Part shown: piece after piece, positions 20,411-31,479 of the stretch
Position numbering within the stretch: position 1 is the stretch's first letter
Layout of the letters: each line of letters opens with the position of its first letter
Assembly (NCBI RefSeq): GCF_000276665.1
Contig: NW_004955484.1
Span: 7,407,590-7,471,589 of the forward strand
DNA from: Chinchilla lanigera
Lineage: Eukaryota; Chordata; Mammalia; Rodentia; Chinchillidae
Length of the DNA stretch: 64,000 bases
Reading direction: 5' to 3'
The notes under the pieces: model-generated
What the model was told of the DNA's origin: nothing
The model's database searches: none
What the model saw: the letters and a program-made list of their open reading frames with translations, nothing else
Program-made: the position numbers and the translations under genes

Positions 20411-20603
20411 GGTTTTGCGTTTTGCAGCACTAGGGTTTGAACCCAGGGAGCACTGGGCTACATCTACAGCCCTTTCTTAAATTTTAATTTTTTATTTTGA
20501 GAGAGGTTCTTGCTAAAATGCCCAGGGTGGCCTCAACCTTGCAATCCTCCGGCCTCAGTCTCCAAGTTGCTGAGATTACAGGCATGCGCCACCACAGGAA
20601 GCC
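20410..20603 (-). mobile_element. Twin B1+ID SINE
   Basis: Antisense ID part (agcactagggtttgaaccc...ctacatctacagccc) plus antisense short B1. Confidence 0.78.
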
Positions 20604-20934
20604 ACACTATTATGTTCTAATAGTGAACACACACATCTTTCAAGAGGAAAATGAAAAGCTACTAGGAGTGACTCCCTTAGTAGGCCAGAAATTACAAACT
20701 GCCAGTACTAAGGAGACTGTTTTCTGAAGGCAGTTTTTGGTGCCCTGAAGCACTGTCCTCAGATTCTGCATTGCCTGTCACAAGAAAGCAATTTACCACT
20801 AGCATTTCTGCCTTGAAGCTTGAGCTCCTTCCTCTCTTTTGCAATATCTTTACACCTTTTACAATTCCAAATATTTTAAGTTGCCATATTTTATCTGGCA
20901 AATACTCATCCTCACTTGAACTCTGGTTAGTCTG
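20604..20934. other. Intron, no recognised feature
   Basis: Minus-strand open frame of about 90 codons (20692-20973) with an acidic/serine-rich stretch, but no Kozak, splice or family evidence. It runs into a B1. Confidence 0.5.
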
Positions 20935-21159
20935 TCCTTCCCTTCCTTCCTTCTTTCTCTTTTTCTGAGACAAAGACTCACTATGTAGCCAAGGCTGTGC
21001 CTAAACTTGTGATCTTCCTGCCTTGGCTTCACAAGTATTGGGACTATAGACATGTGCCACCATGCTCAGCAGTCAGTTCTTTCTTCTTCTGTTTTCTTTG
21101 CTTTGTTCTGTTTTGTTTCTGCAGTACTGTAGATTGAACCTAGAGCTACATCTCCAGTG

Positions 21160-21191
<32 letters not shown>

Positions 21192-21298
21192 GAGACATTA
21201 TCTTGTTAAATTGCTCAAGATGGGCTCAAACATGCAATTGTCCTGCCTCAGCTTCTCACAGTTTTGGGATTACAGACATGTGTACCATCCCAGGCTAG
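20935..21298 (-). mobile_element. Short B1, then twin B1+ID SINE
   Basis: 20945-21071 is a B1 without the internal duplication, with a (CCTT)n head. 21105-21298 is an antisense ID remnant (gattgaacctagagctac) fused to a short B1. Confidence 0.75.
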
Positions 21299-21425
21299 GA
21301 ATTCCTCCATGTTAAACATGATCAAAGCCTAGACAGAACTAGAAAGAAGATAGACCTCTGACAAATAGCTTAACATTCATTGTTAGCTTTTATTCAGCCT
21401 CTATTTCATTCAACAGCATTTATTC

Positions 21426-21577
21426 TTTTGGGGATTTTTTGAGACAGGGTCTCCCTATGCAGTTCAGGCTGGGCTTGAACTCACTACGTAGCCCAGGCTG
21501 GCCTCGAACTCACAGCGATCACCTTGTCTCAGCCTCTCAAGTGCTAGGATTACAGCCTTAAACCACCATGCTCAGCT
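21426..21577 (-). mobile_element. B1 SINE
   Basis: Antisense full-length B1 (gagacagggtctccctatgc...). Flanks 21299-21425 and 21578-21665 are unassigned. Confidence 0.88.
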
Positions 21578-21681
21578 ATCATTTTCTTGTTTTTGGAAGA
21601 GATGGTTTACATTTTAATGAAATTCAACTTATCAATTTTTTTTTAAGGTGTAAGAAGTCACTATCAAATTTAGAGTGTTTT

Positions 21682-21760
21682 AAGTGAGTTCAAGGCCAGC
21701 CTGAACTGTGTAGCGAGACCTTGTCTCAAAAATACCAAAAAAGAAAAAAAAAAAAAAAAA
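21682..21760 (+). mobile_element. B1 SINE, 5'-truncated
   Basis: Begins inside the second B1 unit (gtgagttcaaggccagcctg) and ends in poly(A). Flanked by identical 16-bp aaatttagagtgtttt at 21666-21681 and 21761-21776. Confidence 0.9.
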
Positions 21761-21776
21761 AAATTTAGAGTGTTTT

Positions 21777-21941
21777 GTCAGGTGTGGTGGTGCATGCCTG
21801 TAATCCCAGCACTCAGGAGGCTGAGGCAGGAGGATTGTTGCAAGTCTGAGACCAGCCTGGGCTACAAAGTGAGCTCAAGGCCAGCCTGAAATGCATAACG
21901 AGACCCTGTCTCAAAAACGACAAAAAAAAAAAAAAAAAAAG
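21777..21941 (+). mobile_element. B1 SINE at the same target site
   Basis: Full-length B1 immediately after the previous TSD. Its own downstream TSD is atttagagggttttt at 21942-21956, making three copies of one target. Confidence 0.92.
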
Positions 21942-21956
21942 ATTTAGAGGGTTTTT

Positions 21957-22624
21957 AAAAAAGCACAACCTGACAAGCTCAGGGAGAACAAGAGAACGGC
22001 ACCTATAATGAAATTTTGGAAGCTGGCAAGCAGACACAGGAGTTAAATGAATAGTCAGACTTAAGCAAGTAGGAAGAGCCAAATCCCTGCCAGTCCATGC
22101 TATACAATCCTTAAGAGCTTGGGGAACTGGTGGCACCAGTTACCTCTGGAAGTGGGAATAAATCACATAGCTAATATAAAGTGGCCGCTTGACAATCTGT
22201 TTCAGCCAGTGACTGTCCCACCTCATCCTAGCAAAAGATTCAGCTCCATTCTTGTCCCACCAAATGGGGGTGGGAAGAGGCAGTGATGTCCTTAGTTTAA
22301 ATCACCATCAGGCTGACCATTTTGAGGCTATTTATTTCTCAGTTGCTTTGGCACTGTAACTAGATAACACCCGTTAAACACATGCTAAAAGTTTGGCAGC
22401 TAAACCATGCCAGAAAATTTCTTCACTCCTTCTCTTAACCTACTCAGCAGTAAAGATAGGAAACAGTCCATTCTTCTCTAGACATAAACTGTTCATGTTC
22501 TGAAAGGGTATCTACACTTCACACAGTTCCTGGGACAATCTCAGACACGTCTAAATTTTAAAAAATACAGTACCAAAGATCATAATTATTACAGGGGACA
22601 AAGGAATACCCTAAGACTAGTGCT
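21957..22624. other. Intron, no recognised feature
   Basis: Unique sequence of average composition; I checked both strands for syntrophin exons and saw none. Confidence 0.6.
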
Positions 22625-23013
22625 AGTTTTTTGTTTGTTTTGCAGAACTAGGCATTGAACCCAGGGCCTCTGAACTGCACTACATCATTTTATTTTTTAA
22701 TTTTGAGATAAGTCTTGCTAAATTACCTCAGTTGGCCTCAAACTTGCAACCCTCTTGCCTCAGCCTTCCAAAATGCTTTTTTTTTGTCCTTTTGAGACAA
22801 GGTCTTGCTATGCAGTTCAGGCTGGCCTTGAACTCACTTTGTAACCCAGGTTGGTCTCAAACTTGCAATTATTCTCCTGCCTCAGCCTCCTGAGCGATGG
22901 GATTACAGGCATGCACCCCCACACCTGGCTGTCATGCATTTTGTCCTGCAGAATATTCAGGCGAAATGTTCTAAAGCACTGGGTTACAGACATGTGCCAC
23001 CAGGCCCAGCTCT
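22625..23013 (-). mobile_element. Twin B1+ID SINE split by a B1
   Basis: The outer twin element occupies 22625-22774 (ID and most of B1) and resumes at 22970-23013 (acagacatgtgccaccaggcccagc). A second antisense B1 (22776-22930) and about 40 bp of extra sequence lie inside it. Confidence 0.7.
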
Positions 23014-23045
23014 AGTCTACTGCTGTTTCAAAAGAAAATTTGTTT

Positions 23046-23341
23046 TCTTTTCTTTTTTTGGCTTTTTGAGACAGGGTCTCATTATGCAGTTTAGGATGGT
23101 CTTAAACTCATTAAGTAATATCACAGGCTGGCCTTGAACTTGCAGCAATTTTCCTGCCTTAGCCTCCCCTAGTGTTGGGGTCACAAGCATGCATCTCCAT
23201 GCCCAGCATTGTTTTTAAAGAAAATTTCAGCAGGGTGTGGTCACTTGGGAGGCTGAGGCAGGAGGACTGCTGCAGATTCAAGATCAGCCTGGACTACACA
23301 GCGAGACCCTGTCTCAAACAAAACAAAACAAAACAAAACAC
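23046..23341. mobile_element. Two B1 SINEs in opposite orientation
   Basis: 23046-23208 is antisense. 23230-23341 is sense with its head deleted (gggtgtggtcacttgggagg) and an (AAAAC)n tail. They face tail-to-outside. Confidence 0.82.
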
Positions 23342-23849
23342 TTTTCAATTTAAAATTCTGCTAATAAAAATATGGAGGCAGTCTGCCAATAATCAGGCTC
23401 AGAGGACAGAGGGAGAGACAGCCACAATGTGAAATGTTTTGGCCGCTAGTCAAACCACTGAGGATTTCCTGAGAAATGCAATTACATTTTGATCAGATGA
23501 ATCAAATCAATGTTTAGGTTTACAGAAGCATAGGATTTTATAAGCTCTGAAAAGCAGTGTTCTTGCTAGGTTTCACACTACCCACAGTGCTGCTTGCTAA
23601 GACATGGGCTCATGTTCTCTCCCTGGACTTCACCATTATTTATTTCTCTTTCACTTTCCAGGATGAAGCACTTATAATTACCAGCTGCACGTAGTGAGGC
23701 CATAAAAATTCAAGAGAGGGGAAGGGAGTAAACTTCCTCCTCCCTTCCTCACACTGATGCTTAACAACTTTTTCCAGTTGTATGTAGTGGGGCAAAATTA
23801 AAGTAGTAAAATAGGTAAAATTATTGTTTCTCTCTAATTTAAAGTAACC
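23342..23849. other. Intron, no recognised feature
   Basis: Unique sequence. Confidence 0.6.
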
Positions 23850-24030
23850 TTTTGATACTAAACATTGAACCCAGTACCCTCACACTGAGTTATGTACCGA
23901 GGTCTTTTTTATTTTGAGATAGGGTCTTGCTAAATTACTAAAGTGCTTAAGACTGGCCTTGAATATGCAGTCCTTCTGCCTCAGCCTTCCAGAGTGCTTG
24001 GATTATGGTAATGTGCCATGATGCTTGGCC
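23850..24030 (-). mobile_element. Twin B1+ID SINE
   Basis: Antisense ID part (aaacattgaacccagtaccc) and antisense short B1 (agatagggtcttgctaaatt). Confidence 0.75.
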
Positions 24031-24056
24031 AAGTTTTTGGTAAAGGAAGGGAAGCC

Positions 24057-24533
24057 TTAGCCAAGTGTGGTGATACACATCTGCAATCCCAGCACTCTGG
24101 AAGACAGACAGGATGATCACTCATTCCAGCCCAGGCTGAGTAACGTAGTGAGACCTGTCTCAAAATAAAAAACAGAGCTGGGCCTGGTGGTGCACTAGTG
24201 TAATCCTATTACCCAGGAGGCTGAAGCAGGTGAATCGTGTGAGTTCAAGGGCAGACCAGACTACATAGTGAGACCCTCTCAAAAAACCAATTTAAAAAAA
24301 TAAAATAAAATGAATTACGCCAGGGGTGGTGGCACATGCCTGTAATCCCAGTATTTGGGAGGCTGAGGCAGGAGGACTGTCACAAGTTCAAGGAATATAG
24401 TGAGACTTTGTCTCAAAAAAGAGAGAGAGAGAAAGAGAGAGAGAAAAGAGACAATTAAAAAATAAAAAAGGCTGGCGATGTACACCACTACAAAAGCCCT
24501 ACGTTCAACACTCAGTAGTGGGAAAAAAATAAA
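24057..24533 (+). mobile_element. Three B1 SINEs and an ID-like part in a row
   Basis: B1 copies at 24057-24173, 24176-24311 and 24319-24451 (the last with a (GA)n tail), then an ID-like piece at 24467-24533 (aaggctggcgatgtacacc...gttcaacactcagtag). Confidence 0.75.
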
Positions 24534-24544
24534 AACTAAAGCCT

Positions 24545-25050
24545 TTACATAAAAATGAGTGATAAACCACAAACAGATTCCTATCCACACCCAGAAGAAT
24601 GGTTAATATTAAAAAGACTAATACCAAGCCAGACATGGTAGTGCATGCCTCTAATTCCAGCACTCTGGCAGGCTGAGGCAGGAAGATCATAAATTCCAGC
24701 CCAGCCCAAGTAACTTAGCATGACCCTGTGTCAAGATTTAAAAAAAAAAAAAAAAAAAAGGAGTGATACCAATGTTGGAGAGAAAATGGAGAAAGGGAAG
24801 CTCTCATATTTTGTTAGCAGGAATATAAAATGGCACAACTACTTTAGAATACTCTAGCAATTTCTGCAGTTTCTTTAAAACCGAACATATACCTATCCTT
24901 TGACTTAGCAATTTCACTCCTATAAATTTACTCTGTAAAATGAAAATGTTTGTCCACAGAAACACTTGTATAAAAGTAGTATTCAAAATAAGTAGCTCTA
25001 AACTATAAGTACTTCCAGTGACCATCAATAAGAAAATAGATAAACTGACA
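24545..25050 (+). mobile_element. L1M 3' end
   Basis: Sense L1M phrases: agaatggttaatattaaaaagac; ttggagagaaaatggagaaag; gacttagcaatttcactcc; ccacagaaacacttgtataaa. Split by the B1 at 24634-24762. Confidence 0.8.
24634..24762 (+). mobile_element. Short B1 SINE inside L1M
   Basis: B1 with poly(A), flanked by gactaatacca / gagtgatacca as a diverged TSD. Confidence 0.82.
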
Positions 25051-25278
25051 TTTCCTCAACAGAACTGAGATAAAATTAAGGACCAAAGAGTTCCAAGTGA
25101 TTTTATAGCTATTATCTTATTTAAGTCTGAAGCAATTCTAAAGTGTATAGTTGGGAGATAAATGATGGGGCGTGGCTTAGACTGGCTAAGAAAAGAGGTG
25201 TGGAATCTTGGCACTGTGTCTTAGCCTCTCAGGACCTGTATGTAGAAGTCCTTGGGTTCCCTCAAGATTTGGATGGCA

Positions 25279-25385
25279 GGGCTGGGGATTTAGCTCAGCG
25301 GCAAAGCGCCTGCCTGGCAAGCGCAAGGTCGTGAGTTCGGTTCCTGGTACCGGAGAAAAACCAAAACCAAAAAAAAAAAAAAAAA
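25279..25385 (+). mobile_element. ID SINE, young, perfect 14-bp TSD
   Basis: Body of the gcggcaaagcgcc...gttcggttcc type. agatttggatggca at 25265-25278 and 25386-25399 is identical. Confidence 0.93.
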
Positions 25386-25415
25386 AGATTTGGATGGCAT
25401 AGAAGGACACAGACA

Positions 25416-25586
25416 TAGCCAGGCATGGTGGTGCATGCCTGTAATCCCAGCATTTGGGAGGCTGAGGCAGGAGGATGGCTGCAAGTTCAAGGCCAGCCTG
25501 GGTTACAGAGTGAGTTCAAGGCCAGCCTGAACTGTATAGTGAAACCCTGTCTCAAAAAGAGCAAAAAAAAAAAAAAAAAAAAAAAG
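25416..25586 (+). mobile_element. B1 SINE, near consensus
   Basis: Full-length B1 (gccaggcatggtggtgcatgcc) with 25 or more A. Confidence 0.93.
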
Positions 25587-25726
25587 GATAGACATGCCTA
25601 GAAGGGCTCACTATGGTGGCTTTTCTCAGGATAGCCTCCCCTGTATCCTTCAGGGTGTATTTTTATCTTGCTTTTACTCAGTCCAAGTTTGCTCTGTTGA
25701 GCTAGTCTCTCTCTCACACTTCACTT

Positions 25727-26275
25727 TTACTTTTTCTTTTTTCTAGGTACTGGGACTTGAACTCAGGACTTTGCACTTGTGATTGTCAGGTAAGCTGCAT
25801 TCCTGAGCTATATCCCTGGCCCTCTACTTTTTCAAATAAACCTTGTCACCATTTTTTTTTTTTCATCTCACTCAATTCTTTGTTTGAATACAACAATAGA
25901 ATAAGATGTGGGAACTGAAAACCTGATAACGTTTATCTGGCAAGCCACTCCCCCCGCCACTCCCGGGTACCAGGAACCCAACTCACGACCTCACGCTTGT
26001 CAGGAAGGCGCTGTGCCACTGAGCTAAATCCCCAGCCCCTGGCAAGCCACTTTTAGAAGGAGACTACCCAGTAAGAGCCGAATGGGCATTATAACCATTT
26101 TGCATACAAAACATGGGAGAAATTGAAGAACTTATACAAGGCCACAAAGACACTACCTGTACCTATAATATCTTAGAAATTTACTATGTCAGGTTTTTTT
26201 TTGGTACTGGAAATCGAACTCAGGACCCTGTGCTTGCCAGGCAGGCACTGTGCTGCTGAGCTATATTCCTGGCCC
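25727..26275 (-). mobile_element. Three antisense ID SINEs flanking a MIR-like relic
   Basis: IDs at 25727-25824, 25953-26039 (TSD tggcaagccact on both sides) and 26193-26275. Between the last two, 26055-26180 resembles MIR (cattataaccattttgcatac...gggagaaattgaag...aaggccacaaag). Confidence 0.75.
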
Positions 26276-26828
26276 TACTAGGTCCATTTTACAATCATTT
26301 TCTCACTAAATTTGCCTATAATTTTTGTTTTATACAGGAAGAAATCAAGGTGTATGAAAAAAAAAAAACCAAGCCTACCTTTTATGTTCTAACTCTCATA
26401 ACTAAGGCATAATTTTGTCAACAATTTGTTGACGCTGTGTCAACAAAATTTGTCAATGAGTCTATACACCAAGACAGGAAAGCAGTTCAGATCCTGATAG
26501 CTATAGCCAAAGTTATGCATAATTACTACCAACCTACTTATAATTCTACTGTTTTTCTCTTCTCTAAAAAACTACACTGGAGTACAAGTTCAAGTAGTAT
26601 TATTATAGAAATAACCTTGAATTTCTTCTAATTTAGTTTACAGAAAGCACAAATCATTTATAAATTTTGGTATTTCATGTAAAATAAGGAACTAGTTACT
26701 TTCCGGTATTAATACTGAAAAGAAAGGACTCGTGCAACTCTTGTAGGCTAAACTAGCCTCTCCATTTGGTTCTAACCTGATCATCGCCAAATGTCTTCAA
26801 GATATAAATACACATACTAAAGAGAATA
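26276..26828. other. Intron, no recognised feature
   Basis: AT-rich unique sequence. Around 26417-26456 there is a local repetition of 'gtcaacaaatttgt'-like words (tttgtcaacaatttgttgacgctgtgtcaacaaaatttgtcaa), giving a small inverted-repeat cluster. Confidence 0.55.
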
Positions 26829-26918
26829 TAGGGTGGGGACGTAGCTGAGCGACGCAGAGTGCTTGTCTAGCATGCACAAGGCCCTGAGTTCAATCCCCAG
26901 TACCAAAAAAAAAAAACA
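26829..26918 (+). mobile_element. ID SINE, older type
   Basis: gggtggggacgtagctgagc...ggccctgagttcaatccccagtacc: closer to the canonical rodent ID than the 'ggtcgtgagttcg' subfamily. Confidence 0.85.
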
Positions 26919-27496
26919 ACACAAAAAAAACCAAAAACAACAACATCAGCTTTTAAAGAGATCAGAGAGAGAGAGAATACATAGGCCCCAAGTTTGTAGG
27001 AAGACCAAGGTCACCAGGTTTTAAAAGATGTCTTGGTAGATGACAAAGACAACATAACTTTTAGCAATACAGCCAAGTCACATCACCTTCCTTTCTCCTT
27101 TCACTGCTCCAATAACCCCAGGAAATTTCTACAGAAACTTTGTAATACTTTTGCTATTTTCTCTAATACTAGCAGCAATATAGGTATCTGTTCCCAGAAA
27201 TGATTTATAATAAAGTCTTTCTACTGTCTTTGGCCTGACACTTGGCAATTTTAGTTACAATCTGTTTTTCTTTATCACACTGATTCTAATTCCTTCTCTA
27301 TGGTCCCCATTGATTGTGTTTTAAGTCCACGATTAACAGACCAAAGGCTTAAATGTATCCAATATGAAGAAATATTTATTTATTGATTTACTTTTCAGGT
27401 TAGCCTTAAATTTACTATGTAGCCTCAGCTCAAAAAGACAAGACAAACCAAAACAAAAAAAAAAAATTAAATTTTTACTTTATGATAAAGGTAGAA
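26919..27496. other. Intron, no recognised feature
   Basis: Unique except for a short (GA)n run near 26963 and an A-rich B1 relic at about 27395-27470. Confidence 0.55.
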
Positions 27497-27652
27497 TTTC
27501 TATTTATTTTTGAGACATTGTCTGACTGTATAGAGCAGGGTGACCTTGAATTCACTAACTATGTAGCCCAGGATGGCCTCAAACTCATAGCAATCCTCCT
27601 GCTTCAACCTTCTGAGTGCCGGGACTACAGGCGTGCGCCACCACGCCTGGCT
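27497..27652 (-). mobile_element. B1 SINE
   Basis: Antisense full-length B1, about 350 bp from the SNTB2 exon donor. The remainder up to 27999 is unassigned intron. Confidence 0.88.
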
Positions 27653-27999
27653 TAGAACTTCTTTAAAGATCAAACTATACTGCACTTACGTGATGCAACA
27701 CACATTATCTTCTAGGAATAAACCTATAGGTAACGGGAAGTAATGTCCACAATGTCTTAAACTTTTAAATGAAACCCAACAAAAACAACACAATAGCCTC
27801 TACTATCATTTCACTCCTCAGGGGTAACCAACACTAACAGTTTCTTTTGTCTGTCCAAAGATTTTCTCATATATACCACAGATATGTGAAACACTTTAAA
27901 TATGGAACTTCAAAAATAATTCAAAGACTTATTACAATGTTGCAGCAAGCCTTTAAGTTGAAAGCTGAAAGTCTAACATTCCTGTTAGGTACAGCTTAC

Positions 28000-28213
28000 C
28001 TGTTTTCCAGATCCGGCATGCTTAGGTTTCTAGCAGCAAAGCACATTTTGAGAGGGATGATCTTCCTGTCCTTGGTGCTGTTTTGGTGTTTTGGAGAACC
28101 GGAGTCCTCACTGCCACTAAAGCTTGGTGACTGGGGAGCTGCACCTTCCCATGGAAGATCTGATACTAGGGATGGCTTCTTGATATACGGTGTTACTTCT
28201 CGGATAAACTTGA
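28000..28213 (-). CDS. SNTB2: SNTB2 internal exon: PDZ-PH linker and PH1 second half
   Basis: The 214-bp exon encodes the end of a Val codon, then 70 full codons starting KFIREVTPYIKK, then two bases of Arg. The frame is open throughout. The acceptor reads ttcatag and the donor is CAG|GTAAGC, both good consensus. The product continues from the PDZ domain through a Ser/Pro-rich linker (with the stretch SPSFSGSEDSGSPKHQ) into PH1 (KIIPLKMCFAARNLSMPDLEN). In syntrophins PH1 is split by the PDZ domain, and this is its second half. The linker is the most paralogue-specific part and matches what I know of beta-2-syntrophin rather than SNTA1 or SNTB1. It carries no frameshift, stop or unusual codon. 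The upstream exon is not in the window. Confidence 0.95.
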
Positions 28214-28339
28214 CTATGAACAAAAATTGAATAAGGTGGTTAGTATTTTTGTTTCTGTGAAAACTGACATAAATAAGCACATGTGTGTACATGCAAAATC
28301 TGTAACAAGGTGAAAAAACAAAATTCAAAACACATCTGT

Positions 28340-28644
28340 CTCTTTCTTTTTCTTTTTTTTTTTTGTGTGTGTGTTACTGGGTATTGAGCCTGGGGCCTTT
28401 ATACCAAACACTTTATACCATCCCCCCCCTCCACTTTTTAAAAATTTGAGACAAGGTCTCACCAAGTTGCCCAGGTTGGTCTCAAACTTGGGATGCTCCT
28501 GCCTCAGCCTCCCAGAGTACTGGGATTACAGGTCTGTGCCACATGAGACACCCATCTCTGTTTTGTTTCTTTGGTACTGAGAATCAAACTCAGGTCTTTG
28601 TGCTTGCCAGGCAGGCACCTGTGCCTGAGCTATATCCCCAGCCC
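28340..28644 (-). mobile_element. Twin B1+ID SINE followed by an ID SINE
   Basis: 28340-28545: antisense ID part (gggtattgagcctggggcc) plus short B1. 28560-28644: separate antisense ID with TSD-like acacccatctct / acatccatctct. Confidence 0.8.
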
Positions 28645-28841
28645 AACATCCATCTCTTTGAGATAGACTCAGCACCTCCTGAAATAGCACCATGTAACTT
28701 TAAACAACTCTTAACACTTAGAAACTTCTAACATTTCCACCCATTGGTTCTCTGTCTACTGAAGTCATATAGAGCAAATTTAATCTCTCTCGCACATGAG
28801 AACTTTTTAAATATCCGAAAGACAGATTATGTATCGTTCTG

Positions 28842-28990
28842 CTTTTTTTTGTTTGAGTCACAGTCTTCCTAAACTGTATGGGGTGGCCTTGCACTTGCTA
28901 TTATTACGCAGGCTAACCGGAGCTCATAATCTTCCTACCTCAACCTCTCAAGTTCTGGGATCACAGGTGAGGGCCACCATCTCTGCCTGC
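28842..28990 (-). mobile_element. B1 SINE, diverged
   Basis: Antisense B1 with recognisable gggtggccttgcacttgc and gggatcacagg; older than most. Confidence 0.7.
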
Positions 28991-29044
28991 CTTTTTCTTG
29001 TGTTAAGCTGAGCACTTCTAGTTTGATTTGATTCAACTCTATCA

Positions 29045-29210
29045 ACATTCAATAGCTATCTACCAAGTGTCAGGCATTAGGCTAGTTGTTGAGAATATAA
29101 AGGTAAGTGGGAAACACATTCTTCCCTGAAGGAATGTCCAACAAAGCAGGGGGGACAGCTATGCAAACACATTACTATAGCCCTGAAAAGCATGTGCAAA
29201 AATAAAGTAT
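29045..29210 (+). repeat. Ancient interspersed repeat relic
   Basis: caatagctatctaccaagtgtcaggcattaggc...ttgagaatataaaggtaag...tgaaggaatgtcc: the same old mammalian repeat type as at 4847 and 12619. Confidence 0.5.
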
Positions 29211-29254
29211 ATTCAAGATAAACACAGTGAAGACTCAACTGATCTCCTTGTTTG

Positions 29255-29420
29255 TTCAATCCCCATACTAGGGATTGAACCCAGGGATACTCTACCACTG
29301 AGATATACTCCTCTTATTTTAAATTTTGAGAGAGGAGCTCCTTAAATTGTTCTGGTTGGCCTTGAACTTGAGAATCTCCTGTCTCATCCTCCTGAGCAGT
29401 TTGGGTTATAGGTATGCAGT
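29255..29420 (-). mobile_element. Twin B1+ID SINE
   Basis: Antisense ID part (tagggattgaacccaggg...ctctaccactgagatatac) plus short B1. Confidence 0.78.
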
Positions 29421-29577
29421 ATTCTGTAAGTGTAGCCTAAAATTAGTAGATATGAAACTTTTTTCAAGTTCAATTTTAGGATTCACAAAGTACTTCTTTT
29501 ATTTTTATTTTTATTTTTTTTTTATTTTAAAGAGTAAGAGAAGGATAACAATAATGGGGTGGGGGCTACAAAGTAGT

Positions 29578-29745
29578 TCTTAGTGCATGCCTATAATCAC
29601 CAGCATTCTGGCAGGTGGAGGCAGGAAGATCCCAAGTTTGAGCTGAATCTGAGCAATTTAGTGACACACTGTCTCAAAATAAATTTTAAAAAAGGGCTGG
29701 GGATATAGCTGGGTTCAATCCCTAGTACCACAAAAAGAGAAAAAA
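29578..29745 (+). mobile_element. Twin B1+ID SINE
   Basis: Sense short B1 (tgagctgaatctgagcaattt) then an internally shortened ID (ggctggggatatagctgggttcaatcc). Confidence 0.78.
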
Positions 29746-30124
29746 ACCCTATTTCCTCAGTCATGACTGGCAAATCGTTTTGAGGTATGGTGCTCTTGTT
29801 TATAAATTAGATAAACTAAGACTATTAAAAATTTAAATATCATCAGAAATACAAATAAAGCTGAATATAGATAAATCAGTCATCATTACCTGTTAACCTC
29901 AGTACGTGTTTAATCAGTTTTGTATCTCCTTTTCAAAGGTCATTATAATAGAAATTGGAATTGAAAAACTAAAAGGTCATTGGCAATGCTTATCAATATA
30001 ATAGCTAGGACAAATATTATATGGCACTAAAAGCCTATAAAACTTTTACTGACAGATTTAAACCTCAAAAATAATGAGGTATGCTTCTAAAAACATAGCT
30101 AATAACAACCTTTAAAACAGTTTC
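29746..30124. other. Intron, no recognised feature
   Basis: AT-rich unique sequence. Confidence 0.6.
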
Positions 30125-30330
30125 TCTGTTGAGCCCAGCACAGGAAATGGAGTCCCAGCTCTGCTGCCCTTTATGGTTCCATATGGCACGGGCTGCCACT
30201 GGAGCCCAGGATGCCCCCTTCCTGGAGCCTGGGGCCTCCCAGCCTCCGGCCAGGCCCCTGGTGCATGCCTGCCTTTCAGCCCATTACGGCCCAGGTGCAG
30301 CCATGAGTCTAACCTCCCGATGAAGAGGAA
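30125..30330. other. GC-rich block of unknown origin
   Basis: About 200 bp, clearly GC-rich (roughly 60%) inside a 35-40% GC intron. It is open in at least one frame on each strand (plus 30129-30323, minus 30112-30354). Neither translation resembles a syntrophin domain or another protein I know. It has no repeat signature and no convincing splice sites in frame with SNTB2. It could be a fragment of a processed pseudogene, a non-SNTB2 insertion or a regulatory element. Confidence 0.4.
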
Positions 30331-30734
30331 CTGGGGATGATGAGAACGTGTCATAAAATAATGTCTACCTCAGGCTCTGTGATTTCCTGTCCTCCACTTC
30401 TGGTCCACTTACAGATAATGCTTACAGCTAAAGTTTATTCTGTACACAATTTTATACTATACACAGAAGATAACTCAGTGAATAAGAGTTACACATTTTT
30501 CTTTAAAGTTTAGAGTACAGAACTTTATAACAGTTCGGATGGACTTCACTGGTTAATTCTGATGTTCTCAGTTATCCCTTCCCCTCCACCTCCCTTGAGA
30601 ATTCTGTCTACAAAGTCTAAACACATATCTTAAGGAATGACTTTTTCATAGGTAGCGCCAGAGGGAATTTGGGGGCAAGGAAGGATGACAGTAATAAATA
30701 CTTTAACTTAATGCCTTTTACCTACTCCCCTCCT
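30331..30734. other. Intron, no recognised feature
   Basis: Unique sequence. Confidence 0.6.
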
Positions 30735-30902
30735 CCCTGCTCTGTACTGGGATTGAACCTGACTTTCTGGTATATCACACTAAGCTATATCCCCAGCCTG
30801 TATTTATTTTGGGACAGGGTCCCAGGCTAAGTTGAATCTGTGATCCTCCTGCCTCAGCCTCCCAGAGTGCTGGGAGTACAGATGTGTACCACCACGAGCT
30901 CC
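30735..30902 (-). mobile_element. Twin B1+ID SINE
   Basis: Antisense ID part (actgggattgaacctgac...gctatatccccagcc) plus a shortened B1. Confidence 0.78.
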
Positions 30903-31479
30903 CCTCTTTTTTGTTATGTAATATCTTACTGTATGTAAGAGAGACCTGAAGGTCAGCATTTTAATGAGTTATTTAGCCCTAGACAGGTAAAAATATACGG
31001 ACCTCTTGACTTTATAGTAGTCATTTGGTATAATCATAATTTATCTTTGTGGAATAGAAGTATTTTTTTATTTGATCCTTACCAATATATATGTCCATTA
31101 TAGACTGTCAATGAATACATCTTAGTTATTAACATCTGAATGATACCTATGTTTTATATTTCTTCTTTTAATGTGTTTTATCAATGCATTATATAGAAAA
31201 GCCAATTTTATGATCTGAACACTTGAAAATGGAATAAATATGGACTCTCTTTAGCATGTTAACAAACAAACCCAGAGATTTCCAGTTCTTTTGACTACAG
31301 TAGCCAGGCAGACAAATAAATGAATGGAGCTGTCAGGGACAAAAGGGATAAGGGGATGACGTGAAAAAAGACATGCACCATCTAAAGGGAACACAATTCA
31401 CTACCAGACCTCAGCTGACAGCTGGTCTGTAGACATCTGGATTCCTTGTTGCCACATCGTATTTTCAAGACCAATCAGA
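30903..31479. other. Intron, no recognised feature
   Basis: Unique, AT-rich. Confidence 0.6.
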
